DNA of 64,000 nt from Nannobrachium achirus (GCA_963921795.1 OY997643.1:17809879-17873878), one strand, 5' to 3'; counted from the first letter of the stretch, positions 25,062 through 35,935 are shown. The notes: generated from the sequence alone by a model not told the origin. Program-made: numbers and translations.

Positions 25062-28000
25062 TGATTGATTGATTGATTGAAGAATTTATTAGAAGTTTGC
25101 AATAGAAAAAAGTACAGTTTCATGACAGTACAAATCACTGGTACAAGGTCAACTAAAAGGAGATCCTAGAAAGCCGAGGCTTATTTCCACAGGAACCACA
25201 CTTTAAGTATCTCATATAACATTGAAAGACAGACGGATAGAACATAGTACTTTATCTAGGATAATATCAGTTTCAAAAGCATAACATCAAATACAAAAAG
25301 CAGAATACAAAGAAAAAGGGGGGGGGGGGAGCATGGGGGCTTAGTCTATTTACAAGTCACGGGTAGCTGCTGTCTGAAGGTGACTTTTTATACCAATTTT
25401 GAAGGAGGCTAGGGATTTGCTCTCCTTTAGGGCTTGTGGAAGGGCGTTCCACATGTTGATGGTATAGCAGGAGAACGAGTTAGCGCCTTGTTTAGTGTTA
25501 AATCTACGCTGATGATGATTAGTGGAGCTGCCTCTGGTGTTATGATCGTGAACATCCTTGACCTTTAAGAAGTAGTTTGTCAGGTACATGGGAATCTTGG
25601 AGGTGTAGTGTATCTTGTACACCAGGCCCATTGCAAGATGCTGTACTCTGTCAGCTACTTTGAGCCACCCCACGCTTTCGTGGTGATGCTCGGTAAGGTG
25701 GGTCAGAGGAGGGAGACCAAGCACAACCCTAATTAGTTTGTTTTGGGCTGTTTGGAGCTTTAGCTTTAAGGCAGCTGGGGCGTCGCGATACCAGACAAGG
25801 ACTCCGTAATCAATGAGGGGCCCAATAAGAGCACCTCCTAGTGTCTTTCGGGATTTAATATTGATCAGTGGGGCAACTCTTTGCAAGAAGCGAATTCGTT
25901 GATTGACTTTATTGATTACCTTGGTGGTCATTTTTTCACTGGATAGGTTAGCCTCCAGGATGCAACCCAGGTAGCAGATGTGGTTTTTTCTTTCTATCAC
26001 AGTGTCACCTACTTTAATTGTGAAGTTCTCAACTAGGCTAAGTTTCTGACTAGATCCAAAGAGGATACATTCAGTTTTGCCTAGGTGAATTGAGAGTCTG
26101 TTGTCATTGAGCCAGGTGCAGATCTTGTTAAGTTCACAGTTAAGGGCCTTTTCAACCTGCAAAATGTCTCTGCCTGAGACTAGGAGAGCCGAGTCATCCG
26201 CGAACAGAAACAGATTGCAGTCACAAGCAGATGACATGTCGTTTACGTATATTAAGAACAACAGTGGTCCTAGTATACTCCCTTGAGGTACTCCACAGTT
26301 TACTGGGAGGGGGGGGGACAGGGTTCCGTTGACTTCCACCATCTGTTCCCTCCCCACCAAGTAAGAGTGCATCCATCTCACTGCTGTGCTATCAAGACCA
26401 ATAGCTTTGAGTTTTTCGATCAGAATAGAATGATCGACGGTGTCAAATGCCTTCTGGAGGTCCAGCATGACCATGCCACAATATTTGCCATCGTGAATTT
26501 CACGTTTGATGTAATCATTCAAATAGATGAGGCATGTATCTGTGGAATGGGACTCTCTGAAGCCAGACTGGAACTCGTAGATCAGTTTATTCTCTTCAAG
26601 ATATTTAGCCACCTGTTCATAGACAATTTTTTCCATTACCTTAGAGATGGAACTAAGGATTGAGATTGGCCTGTAGTTGCCAGGGTCAAGTTTACTGCCT
26701 TTTTTGTGCAGGGGGGTTACCTTGGCTAATTTGAAGTCCTGGGGGACATAACCCTGCTTGATAGATAGATTAATAATATGGGTAATGATTGGGGCAATGG
26801 TGGCAGCTGAGTCTATGAGAAATTTGGGGGCAATTTTATCATGGCCAGCGGCCTTGAATTGAGGTAGGGTGCGCAGTTTTTTAAACACTTCATCAGTTGA
26901 CACCGTGGCAAGTTTAAAGTTGTCTTTGCATACCCCAAGGTTCCTGTAGAATTTCAAGATGTGCCTAACACCAAACAGCCCAGATGGAGCGGGCAGTTTA
27001 TTGACCAGATTTTTGGCCATGGAGGTGAAGTAGATGTTGAGATTTTTGGCTACATCAAGACTATCCGTGAGGAGGGTTATGGGAGTTTGGATGGATATGT
27101 TGCTGGCTATGGATCTGAGTTTAGCACCACAGCCTAGCTGGGTTTTAAATAGCTTCCATAGGTCTCGTGGTTTGTGGATGTTTTCCTCAACTTTCTCATC
27201 CAAGTAGTTTTTTTTGGCAGAAAGGATTAAGGAGGTTGTCCGATTTCTCAGTTTATTAGCCTCTAAACTGACTATTTCTAATTTGGCTTTAAGGTGTTTA
27301 TTGGGGCCTTTTTTGAGTTTGTGATTATATTTGCGTTTCTCAGAGTATTTTTTGTCTCTGAGTTTCATTGATTCACAGATTTCCGAATTCCACCATGGCT
27401 GTGAGCGGGCTTTAACCCTGACCCTACGCAAAGGAGCCACTTCGTCTAGGGTAGTGTTGAAAATGGATTTAAAGCCTAGCCAGGCTTCATCGACCTGAGT
27501 GCTAGCTAGTACTGGGGACCAGTCCGATTTCTCCAGTTTGTGGTTAAAGGCTTCGCTAGAGTAGGTTTTGAGGTTTCTAGCTTCAACTGTTTTGTGGCCG
27601 TCAGCTTTGGACTTATGTATTTTGCGGGTGCAGTAAATGATATCATGGTCGCTTAGACCACCACATTCAATAGTCCCACTCGCGGAGACTTTAGATTTGT
27701 CTGTGGTTACAATGAGATCTATGGTGGTTTGAGAGTTATCTGTAACCCTAGTTGGCTTGGTGATGAGCTGAGTGAAACCCTGTTGATTACATAGCTTATT
27801 GAACTTTTTGAATAGAGGAGCTTCTTTACGAAGCATGTCTGTGTTCCAATCGCCAATAATGTATTTTTCAACATTGTCCACCGGTGCAAGGCTCTCCTCC
27901 AGTAACTCATAGAAATCATTTTGGTCGGGCGGTCTATAGATGGCACCGATTAGTATGTTTTTAGCTTTCTTAAGAATCACTTCCACCCATACAGTTTCTA

Positions 28001-28237
28001 AAGAGCTGTGTTGTAGGTCAGGGCGGGGGATATACTTAATACAGTTATGAACATACATGCATACACCACCACCAAATCTGTTTCTATCATTTCGGATGAC
28101 CGAGTAGTTGTCAATTTCGATCTGAGAGTCAGTGATAGAGTCATCAAGTTTGGTCTCTGAGAAGGTTAGAAAATGGACCTTACCTTCGTGAACCATATGC
28201 TTGATTTGTTCAAATTTAGCAAACAAACTGTTAATGT
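25062..28237 (-). mobile_element. Second non-LTR retrotransposon (LINE), 5'-truncated
   Basis: Read on the minus strand it ends with a 3' UTR and a (TCAA)n tail at about 25062-25082. The 5' end stops abruptly near 28237, inside the start of the endonuclease domain, next to CACTTTAGAATAGG repeat sequence. A second 3' fragment of the same family lies on the plus strand at about 38400-38656. Truncation at the 5' end is normal for target-primed insertion. Confidence 0.85.
25350..28226 (-). CDS. LINE 2 endonuclease + reverse transcriptase, lacking N-terminus
   Basis: A 958-codon open frame without an initiator ATG at its start. Endonuclease: FSETKLDD, YIIGDWNTD and GGLSDHDI. Reverse transcriptase: HKKGSKLDPGNYRPISIL, LDLQKAFDTVDH, GVPQGSILGPLLF and FLFADDSALL, followed by thumb and C-terminal regions. 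It differs from the first LINE (FADD instead of YSDD) and belongs to another Jockey/CR1/L2-group family. It has no stops or frameshifts beyond the truncation. Without its first residues and promoter it is presumably not autonomous. Confidence 0.85.
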   Translation of the reverse strand: MFAKFEQIKHMVHEGKVHFLTFSETKLDDSITDSQIEIDNYSVIRNDRNRFGGGVCMYVHNCIKYIPRPDLQHSSLETVWVEVILKKAKNILIGAIYRPPDQNDFYELLEESLAPVDNVEKYIIGDWNTDMLRKEAPLFKKFNKLCNQQGFTQLITKPTRVTDNSQTTIDLIVTTDKSKVSASGTIECGGLSDHDIIYCTRKIHKSKADGHKTVEARNLKTYSSEAFNHKLEKSDWSPVLASTQVDEAWLGFKSIFNTTLDEVAPLRRVRVKARSQPWWNSEICESMKLRDKKYSEKRKYNHKLKKGPNKHLKAKLEIVSLEANKLRNRTTSLILSAKKNYLDEKVEENIHKPRDLWKLFKTQLGCGAKLRSIASNISIQTPITLLTDSLDVAKNLNIYFTSMAKNLVNKLPAPSGLFGVRHILKFYRNLGVCKDNFKLATVSTDEVFKKLRTLPQFKAAGHDKIAPKFLIDSAATIAPIITHIINLSIKQGYVPQDFKLAKVTPLHKKGSKLDPGNYRPISILSSISKVMEKIVYEQVAKYLEENKLIYEFQSGFRESHSTDTCLIYLNDYIKREIHDGKYCGMVMLDLQKAFDTVDHSILIEKLKAIGLDSTAVRWMHSYLVGREQMVEVNGTLSPPLPVNCGVPQGSILGPLLFLIYVNDMSSACDCNLFLFADDSALLVSGRDILQVEKALNCELNKICTWLNDNRLSIHLGKTECILFGSSQKLSLVENFTIKVGDTVIERKNHICYLGCILEANLSSEKMTTKVINKVNQRIRFLQRVAPLINIKSRKTLGGALIGPLIDYGVLVWYRDAPAALKLKLQTAQNKLIRVVLGLPPLTHLTEHHHESVGWLKVADRVQHLAMGLVYKIHYTSKIPMYLTNYFLKVKDVHDHNTRGSSTNHHQRRFNTKQGANSFSCYTINMWNALPQALKESKSLASFKIGIKSHLQTAATRDL

Positions 28238-29135
28238 GTTACCACTTTAGAATAGGTGGCTTTAAATTGCCCAATAAAGTGTTAATAAAGTCTTAATTAA
28301 TGACTTGTTGTTGTTTATACTGTTATAATAAAGATTTTATTAAGGATTTGTTAGTGTTAATTGATCTCATAATAAGTGCATAGCAGCGGCAGCTCCTCAA
28401 TAGGTGCGCTAGTGCGCCGCACCCCCTGGTGGCCAAAGCTGGAACTGCAGCTCTCCCCCAGCTATTCCGTGAATAAACATGTCCTTCTATGTATATTTAA
28501 AATGATCAAACCAACAAGGAAACTAATATATAGTGCATAACTAGTGATTGAAATGTATAGCTTCCATTAAGCTACAAAATGCATCACTAGCTACTAGTGA
28601 TGCATTTTGCATCATCAGTGATGCGTTTTGCATCATATGATGCAAAATGCATCACTATACAAGCTGAAATACTAAAATATCTCAAAAAACAGATTGAACA
28701 CAAAAAATAACTCAGGATTGTGTTGATCGTGTCCCAAACAACAATAAAATAAGATCGGGTTGTCCCAGAGGTGAAGTGGCCCTTTAAGTTTCCCCATAAG
28801 GGGACTAATAATTATTAATTAAGTCTTATTAACCATTTATGAATCTAAATAGTATTATAATAAATTTATAACTACTAATTAAGATAGAACAAGAAACTTT
28901 TAAGCACATAACGATTGTTAATTAAGTATCTCATAAATACACTACCCCCCTTATTATTGCTTTATTAAGATGTATAAGCACATATTAAGGTTAATAAGTA
29001 TCTTATGAGTGTTTAATTAGTTGTTAATTCGTTATAATTAACTAGTTAACATTTGAATAAGAGTTAATTAATTGTTAATAAGTGCCTTATTAGCTTTTAT
29101 TGAGGTACTTCATTATAAAGTGCTACCAGTATGGT
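28238..29135. repeat. AT-rich dispersed repeat, right of LINE 2
   Basis: Many TTAATAAG, TTATTAA and AATTAATTG words. It ends in TTCATTATAAAGTGCTACC, a terminus-like sequence seen in fish DNA transposon remnants. The interior at about 28560-28660 has repeated ATGCATCACT/GATGCAAAATGC palindromes. Confidence 0.5.
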
Positions 29136-29199
29136 ATTTCTTATGTAGGCTCCTGGATTGATTGCCTTTTTAGCCATAGAATAGATGCCCGTATCTGAA

Positions 29200-30110
29200 G
29201 GAAAATGAGGGGGGAAAACCGATCTCGGCACGCAAAAAAAAGAAACGAAATCGGGCGCGCGCGCAGGTCCCCCCCCTATGATTTTCTTGATTCTGCGTGC
29301 CTGGTCATTTGTTCTTTGACCTAGTGGGAATGTGTGTGCAAAGTTTCACGGAAATAGCAAGCTGCGTTCATGATTTGAGGCATTTTGTTCAAAACTGACA
29401 AATCCTGCCAAATTTGAAAGCCAATGCTAGTTAGCCATTCAGGAAATGAAATATCGAACAGGTCCGTATTGGTCACATGACTATAGAGATAATGTGTACT
29501 GATTTGTGTGATTTTTGGATACAATCTGAAGGAGTAATATCCAAAAATGTGTTTTACATAATTCGGCCTCCTGATGGTGCTGTAAAATGCAGGGCAGATG
29601 TTTTTAATTGGCCTCTAGGGAGTGCGCATACAAAGTTTTACACTGATCAGTGGAGTTATACAGGAGGTAAAAACACAAATCAGCCTGTTATAGCGACACC
29701 ATGAGGCTGATTTGTAAACTTTTAAGTGGAATTACTTCCTTGGCCTAGTGGGACTGTGGGTGCACAATGTCACCAAAATTGCTCATGATTTGAGGCATTT
29801 TGTTCAAAATGGACCAATCCTGCAAACTTTGGAAGCAATCTTGGCCAATCAGGATGGAATATGGTAAATCAGACAGATCCCTGTTGTGCACATGGCGACT
29901 GTAGAGATACTGTCTACCGAATTTGCGTGATTTTTGGACAAAATCTGTAGGAGTACTGTCAAAAAATAAGTTTAGCAAAAATCGGCCTCATGGTGGTGCT
30001 AGAACAGCCCCATGTGAAAACTGTGGGGCAGAGGTTCTGAAATGGCATCCAGGAAGTGTGTGTGCACAGTTTGGCCGCGACCGGGCCAACGGCGCCAGAG
30101 ATTAGCTGGT
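29200..30110. repeat. Dispersed repeat with 'AAAATCTGTAGGAGTA' words
   Basis: Carries GTGATTTTTGGACAAAATCTG, ATCGGCCTCATGGTGGTGCT and TTTGAGGCATTTTGTTCAAA. Relatives occur as a 130-nt tandem array at about 53290-53930 and in inverse orientation at about 58400-59320. A non-coding fish repeat family. Confidence 0.6.
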
Positions 30111-30148
30111 AAGGGACGGACGGACAGACAGACAGACAGGGTGTAGAA

Positions 30149-30360
30149 CATAAGCCGCTTTCCAATCCGAGGGATTCACACTTTAAAGTGCGCATTTCAA
30201 GGGCTATGACGTCACTGGGCCGCGCCAAATAGCGTATCTACAAGCTCACAATGCGTTGCGTTGCAACGCATTGTGAGCTTGTAGATCTGTGACCAGTGAC
30301 GTCATAGCCCTTGAAATGCGCACTTCAAAGTGTGAATCCCTCGGATTGGAAAGCGGCTAT
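30149..30360. mobile_element. Palindromic MITE, about 210 bp
   Basis: The two halves are reverse complements over almost their full length, from AGCCGCTTTCCAATCCGAGG to its complement. They contain TATGACGTCAC in each arm and the hairpin module at the exact centre (about 30234-30288). Confidence 0.8.
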
Positions 30361-30652
30361 TGTCTCCCCACGCCTTTGGCCTGGCAAAAAACGAAACAAA
30401 AAAACGAACAAAACTAAAGAAACATCAAATACAGTGCTGAATCAAGTTTTAAATAGATAAATACATAAAAACAAACATCACTCAGTTCCCAGCTGTATCA
30501 CCAGGTGGGCAGGTTCTACATTGAATACAGGTTATTACACTCAGCCTGTTCTCCCGGCTGCTGCTTCATGAAGAATTCAGCCAGCATGGAGACGCCATCA
30601 TCACTCTCAACACCCATGACAGAGTACCTCCAGCGTACTCTTTACCAGGTCT

Positions 30653-31530
30653 CTAAAACCTCCAGCACTCTTTTTGCAGAAACCTTACCGCCTCCTTCCT
30701 GCGTGCTTGCTGTCCTCCGCCTGGCTCTCGTTCCTTGCAAGAAGCTCCATCTCGACCAACGAGCCCCACCAACTGTATGTCCGGGCGGGGCCGGTGGTTG
30801 ACCCGGGGCTGGGAATGGTTCACTCCCGGGAGGTCCCGGGAGGCCCCCATGCAAGGCTCTCTAGGATCTGCCGAGCCTGCCCTACGAGGCCCTCGCTCCA
30901 CCTCGCCACCACCTCCTCTGCAGAAGAGTTCCTCTGGAACCGGTTCCATTTGCCTGTAAGGGCAGTGCTGGGACACCCCACGGGACACGCCCTGGGAGGC
31001 TGCTCCCAGGCCATGCCTGGGATTTGCTTGAGGAGGGGCCAGTTGATATCCAGAGCCTGCCCCACCATCTCCTCCACCTCTACTTGGCTCTTGCTCATCT
31101 CTACCACATCCTCCTCCGCTGAGGAGCTGCTCTGGAAGCGGTTCTATTTGAATGTCCTGGCTGGGCCAGGGTGCTCCACAGAGACCACACAGGCCCTGGC
31201 TGGCTGGGCCCGGGCCAAACCCAGGAACTGCATGTTGAGGGGCCGTTTGATCTCCAGGGTCTGCTCCACTGGTATCATCATTATCATCTTCAAGTCCACA
31301 TGGCTCAGCACCACCACAAGTGGTGTGGTGAGCTCCTTCGAGCTGGGCCTGGACACTCCATGGAGGCTCCGTCATCTCTTCCACCTCCACGTGTCTCTTG
31401 CTCTTCTCTGCCACAAAAGCGGTGACCTCCTCTAGAATGGGTTCTATTTGCTTAACTGGGCTGGAACTGGTCACCTCACAAAGGCTCCAGGAGTCTGCAT
31501 CCAAGCAAAGCCCAGAATCTGTTTGTGGAG
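30653..31530 (-). repeat. Triplicated coding segment at the 3' end of TRIM-like gene A
   Basis: Three diverged units within the reading frame, each starting near GGQMAPP, GDQTAP or GYQLAPPQ. Each continues to QIEPILEE, QIEPLPEQ or QMEPVPEE and an acidic tail. They lie at about residues 426-485, 525-585 and 595-655. In gene B the frame stops right after the first such motif. Confidence 0.6.
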
Positions 31531-32821
31531 GGGCCATTTGACCTCCATGTTCTGCTCCAGTATTGTCATATTCTTTCATTTCACTGATCTTCCTTGATAA
31601 TATCTTCAAAGGTTGACTTTCACGATTATAAATATATGGAAAGAGTGCCTCAGTGAAAGTGTGAGAGAAGGTGTGTATGTGTGTGTCAGTATCAGGATCA
31701 GAGAAGGTCAGCTTCCCTCCGTTCCAGTCCAGTTCAACTCTGATCCTCCATGGATTGTGCGTCACTGATGGAAGATCAGTGTAGCCTCCTGTTTGGCAGC
31801 GTGCCATGTATCCACCATCAGCAAACATCACTCTCCAGAAATTACCCCCTCTTTCTCCCTTCCTCTGGAAAGACGCTTCTTTTACACCTATTGACCAGCG
31901 GGTATTTTGCCCAACCCCAACATCCCAGCTGTGAATTCCTGAGTTAAAGCCCTCAGAACCCAGGACATGGTACCAGTAGTCAAACCTCTCTGGGTTGTCA
32001 GGAAGCTGCTGTTCCCAATCTCCTCGTGTCACACTGGTCAGATCAGCAGACAGGATGCATATTGGATGGACAGTGTTGGGGTCCAGGATAACAGGAGTGT
32101 AGGGGACAAAGTCCTTCATCTTGTCCCACACTTTGAAAATCAGGTTGCCCCGGTGTTTGACCTCGTCTATCAGTCCTCCCGGGACCATCTGTGGGTCCTG
32201 CAGTGGAAGCAGGTCTCTTTCCACTTTGGCCTTGTGGTCCTGCACGACTGAGATGCGTTCAACTCTCAGCTTCTTTTCTGTCGCTTTAACTATTTTAGAA
32301 AGTGTTGATATATCTCTATTCAGACTCTTGATCTTCTCCTTCATAATGTGACTCTTCTGCTGCTCTTCCTCCCTCAGTGCAGTGATCCTAGCCTCCTCTT
32401 CCTCATAAAGATACTGATGAATCCTCTTAAACTGTTCCTTAATCTCTCTCTCTGTGTTCTGGGTCTGGACCTTAATGTGTTCTGCTGCTTGCTCGTAGTT
32501 TGATTTACTTTCACGAAATACATCTAGTTTCCTCTCTAAGCTTGTCAGTAATTCCTGGACTACCTCCTTGGGTTTGACTTTCTGATGTGTCTCTGGTGAG
32601 AAGGCCTCACACAGGTTCTTCAGAATCAGGTTACATGGTGGATCATCCATTGAAGACTTTTTCTTGCAAACTGGACAATCCTTCTTTCCCCTGCGTGTCC
32701 ACCATTCCCGCAGACAGGCTTTACAGATGCTGTGGCTACATGACAGGAGAACAGGATTTGTGAATATATCCCGACACACGGGACAGGAAAAATCCTCTTC
32801 TGAAAAAGGCCGGGAAGCCAT
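30653..32821 (-). CDS. TRIM-like protein A: RING, coiled coil, PRY-SPRY, long C-terminal extension
   Basis: 722 residues in a single open exon. RING with complete C3HC4 ligands (C13, C16, C28, H30, C33, C36, C49, C52). No B-box between the RING and the coiled coil (about 85-205), where TRIM35/zinc-binding-protein-A33-like relatives have one. PRY begins near LDPNTVHP (246) and SPRY runs to about 410 (GFNSGIHSWDVGVG, WRIRVELDWNGGKLTFSD). Likely a cytosolic E3 ubiquitin ligase; fish relatives are often linked to innate immunity (family knowledge). Residues 425-722 are an extension of three imperfect repeats (Q.APPQ...(I/M)EP.PEEL) that paralogue B lacks. It is GC-rich and Gly/Pro-rich. Being intronless suggests a retrocopy origin. 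Confidence 0.82.
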   Translation of the reverse strand: MASRPFSEEDFSCPVCRDIFTNPVLLSCSHSICKACLREWWTRRGKKDCPVCKKKSSMDDPPCNLILKNLCEAFSPETHQKVKPKEVVQELLTSLERKLDVFRESKSNYEQAAEHIKVQTQNTEREIKEQFKRIHQYLYEEEEARITALREEEQQKSHIMKEKIKSLNRDISTLSKIVKATEKKLRVERISVVQDHKAKVERDLLPLQDPQMVPGGLIDEVKHRGNLIFKVWDKMKDFVPYTPVILDPNTVHPICILSADLTSVTRGDWEQQLPDNPERFDYWYHVLGSEGFNSGIHSWDVGVGQNTRWSIGVKEASFQRKGERGGNFWRVMFADGGYMARCQTGGYTDLPSVTHNPWRIRVELDWNGGKLTFSDPDTDTHIHTFSHTFTEALFPYIYNRESQPLKILSRKISEMKEYDNTGAEHGGQMAPPQTDSGLCLDADSWSLCEVTSSSPVKQIEPILEEVTAFVAEKSKRHVEVEEMTEPPWSVQAQLEGAHHTTCGGAEPCGLEDDNDDTSGADPGDQTAPQHAVPGFGPGPASQGLCGLCGAPWPSQDIQIEPLPEQLLSGGGCGRDEQEPSRGGGDGGAGSGYQLAPPQANPRHGLGAASQGVSRGVSQHCPYRQMEPVPEELFCRGGGGEVERGPRRAGSADPREPCMGASRDLPGVNHSQPRVNHRPRPDIQLVGLVGRDGASCKEREPGGGQQARRKEAVRFLQKECWRF

Positions 32822-32916
32822 TGAGTCTGAGGGAAGCGCTCCCCGTCCGCTACAACGTTCCCTGGAGTTACTTTCAATTTAAACCCCCGATTCTCTAGAA
32901 ATAGTTGGAGTGGACG

Positions 32917-32924
32917 ATGACGTC
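32917..32924. promoter_or_regulatory. CRE-like TGACGTCA upstream of TRIM-like gene A
   Basis: A perfect CREB/ATF palindrome 96 nt before the ATG. It lies in a block (TTCTCTAGAAATAG, GATGACGTCACTGCAGTG, TGTCATGG) that is repeated upstream of gene B. There the site is TGACGCCA at 37751-37758. TTCTCTAGAA in the same block fits a STAT6-type TTC-N4-GAA site. Function is inferred from motif and conservation. Confidence 0.45.
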
Positions 32925-33182
32925 ACTGCAGTGTTGTCATGGTACAAGAGGTCAATCAAAAACGCTTTCATTTTTTACTTTAATTGGCACTTATATACAG
33001 GTAAGCAGCTAAGAACAACAATTGAGGCATTAAGAGGATTAAAACACACTTTTCATTGTCCATGAAACTCATTATTTATCTTCCTTTCCGATGAATGCAG
33101 TGCTAAATCAGTATTTCACCACAGAAAATTCTGTTTAGTTAGAAGATGATTTTCAACCTATCTTCATATGATTGGTCCACAC

Positions 33183-34011
33183 TAGAGGTCTTCACGCGTT
33201 CAATTTGACCTCCTCGAACCCAAATGGACCCGCGAGATATGTACCCAGAACCGAATGGACCAGCCTATAATTCGAACGGACACGGCTCTTAATTAGAAAT
33301 ATAATATGAGTTCCGTCCCCGAGCAGCACGGAGCAACTCTGACCGTAGCCGTACGAAACCTGCAGCCCCGAAATGACCGAATTCCAATGTTATTATTAAG
33401 AGTTGTAGCTTCTAGATATGACTTCTTTCTTACATAAACGTCACCCTGGTTGTTGCTGCAGCTGCTGGTAGCAGCGCAGCTCCCCTGGTCATAACATGAT
33501 GTATTCCCAGATCAGTCAATCAATGCAGACAGTTTGTAACTAAAAATAAGTAATTGTTTTCTTTAATCCTTCTTATGGGGTGCATCTCTCCATTCCGACA
33601 TGTCTCCTTTTCGACAGATACTAACCCTATATCTCTTACCCTAACCTTAACCTCTATGGACGTGTTGCCACTCCGACAATAAGAAGTCACTGTCGGAGTG
33701 GCGACATGTCAGAAAGGAGAGAGCCCCCCCTTCTTATGCTAGCTGTTGCTAATGCTAATCATACGTTTTTTTTGTCGCATGTGGTGTTTCTTGTTTATCA
33801 TCTGCTTTGCATAGCATATACCGGTGACAACACGCTATGACAACTCGATGGTTTTACAATTGTGAATCATTAATCAAGATGTCAGCTACGTTATGTTAAT
33901 ATCAACAATCTTTGATAACTGCCCAAGTGCCCTGACTAACTTTATTTCACCGTCAAGGCATCCGTTGACAAGTGCTCGGTACAGGGTCGGGCCTATTCCC
34001 GAAGACCTCTA
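33183..34011. mobile_element. hAT-type non-autonomous element with 8-bp target duplication
   Basis: An 829-bp element with inverted ends TAGAGGTCTTC...GAAGACCTCTA. It is flanked by a perfect direct repeat GTCCACAC (33175-33182 and 34012-34019), as produced by hAT transposases. It contains a small internal inverted repeat around 33590-33722 (GACATGTC motifs). No transposase frame. Confidence 0.85.
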
Positions 34012-34227
34012 GTCCACACTGATGCTCATCATAATGTTGTAAACTTATCGTCTTCCCGGTTTGTGTCTCATTCCGGTGAGTCTGTGGATCGTTCAGAAAC
34101 CCTCCTACCAGTGACATCATCAATGGGGAATCCAAGCTAATATAAATGGCAGATTTTTGAGCGGTGGTAAACCGCTCCATAGAGTGGCTGTGCGTGTGTC
34201 TGTAGCAACTCTTCCTCAGCGTTTTGC

Positions 34228-34351
34228 CATAGCAATGTGTTTTCCTCAGTGTTTTACCATAGCAATGTGTGTTTGTGTAGCCTGTATTACATCACCAATT
34301 ACATCCTAGACCTATCTGTAGCCACTTTTTCCTCAGCGTTTTGCCATAGCA

Positions 34352-34421
<70 letters not shown>

Positions 34422-34470
34422 CCTGTATTACATCACCAATTACATCCTAGACCTAAATCCTAGTCTGCTG
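34228..34470 (+). repeat. Imperfect tandem duplication with (GT)n
   Basis: GTTTTGCCATAGCAATGTGT is repeated three times, and TAGCCTGTATTACATCACC through CATCCTAGACCTA twice. A GT run at 34353-34419 expands one copy. Confidence 0.8.
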
Positions 34471-34774
34471 ACGTTATGCAAGCACGACCACCTTCACATT
34501 GGGTGTGATTTTTCTATTCCTGGTAAGTTAGCATGCTATAATCATTATAGTATAATAATGGAAGCCATTGTTCTCACATTAATGAAAGCTAAATCCTCAC
34601 CCATCCTAAGGGATCCTTACTCGTCTTTACCTGTCCGATATCGGGCCGCTCACATCTCTCAGATAAACAGAATACATTCCTGTATGCCTTGATATTATGA
34701 TGCCACCCTTTGCCCCTCTCTGATTGGCTACAGACATACACGGCCCATGGCCCATGATTGGCTACGGGCGTAAA

Positions 34775-34775
34775 C

Positions 34776-34834
<59 letters not shown>

Positions 34835-34880
34835 TAAGTTCTGGACTTTATAGATAGATAGATAGATAGATAGATAGACA
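34775..34880. repeat. (ACAG)n and (GATA)n microsatellites
   Basis: About 59 nt of ACAG followed by TTCTGGACTTTATAG and seven GATA units. The linker resembles the complement of a LINE 3' tail. Confidence 0.9.
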
Positions 34881-35359
34881 ATAAGAAAGAATTTGATCTT
34901 ATAAAAAAAGTTTAAAAAACAACAGCAACAACTGCTTAACAATGATGGGTGGGTTTCTGAAGTGCCTACAGCTAGGCTATCCTATGACACACAGAGTAGA
35001 TTTTCTTTATTAATATTTTTACCATTTTATCATGACCATTAGTGAGGATCAATTATATGATCATCCTGTAACTGAAATAAAAAATCTAAAATAGTCTTTA
35101 CAAAATTTGAACTAACTGAAACTGTATTGTGTGTGTATTAACTAAGCTGAATTAAAAAAAGAAGAAAATGTTCTTAGTCTGTAGCCCAAATAGCAGATCT
35201 ACAAGCATGCATTTCTGTTAATAACAAAAAGTAAATGGGCACATTCAAGGACAAGCTGGTAAAACATGTATTACGGATTCATTGTTATATATATATTTGC
35301 ATCCTACAGTGTAACAGTGTTAATTATAAACATTATACTAGAAATACTGTTCCTACGAA

Positions 35360-35935
35360 ACAGTGTGGGCTCGCTCGTGACTATATTCTGCAGCGTGCTA
35401 ACTGTGCTAAGCTCAACCAATACTCCAGCTAACACCACTCCCAGATTTTCCACACCTCAATTGCACCTCAATGGCTAAGGGCCCTGCCTTTGTACTGTCT
35501 GCGACGGAACTCACTATATAAATAACTGCCTTTATACTGTCTGTGACGGAACTCACTACATTATATAAATAATGAAGATAACATAGTGTTCTCGCCTTTC
35601 AGGCGATCCCACAATAATGAGGATAACATTGTGTTCTCGCCTTTCAGGCGAGCCCACAACAATAACTAAAATAAAAACTGTTAATCAAATTGTTCTTCAT
35701 TTATTATGTTTGCCAACGCGACTATATTCTCCAGCGTGCTAACTGTCATGTGAAGCTCAACCAATACTCCAGCTAACACCACTCCCAGATTTGTTTCCGC
35801 CAATTGCGCCTCATTGGCTAAGGGCCCTGCCTTTGTACTATCTGCGGCACAAATATGTGGCAGAACTCACTTTATATATAAATAATGAGGAAACATAGTG
35901 TTCTCGCCTTTCAGGCGAGCCCACAATAATTACAC
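35360..35935. repeat. Tandem duplication with CTCGCCTTTCAGGCGAG hairpins
   Basis: Two diverged units (about 35360-35660 and 35705-35935) share CTATATTCT.CAGCGTGCTAAC, CAATACTCCAGCTAACACC and GGCTAAGGGCCCTGCC. The hairpin CTCGCCT-TTC-AGGCGAG (imperfect in the first copy) followed by CCCACAA occurs three times, near 35590, 35635 and 35905. Confidence 0.65.

Noticed and set aside
30674..31435. 253-codon plus-strand frame opposite TRIM-like gene A
   Set aside because: It is antisense to the GC-rich repeat extension of gene A, has no recognisable domain, and its composition mirrors the sense frame.
35588..35610. Histone 3' stem-loop
   Set aside because: Stem and loop lengths do not fit the histone consensus and no histone gene is adjacent.
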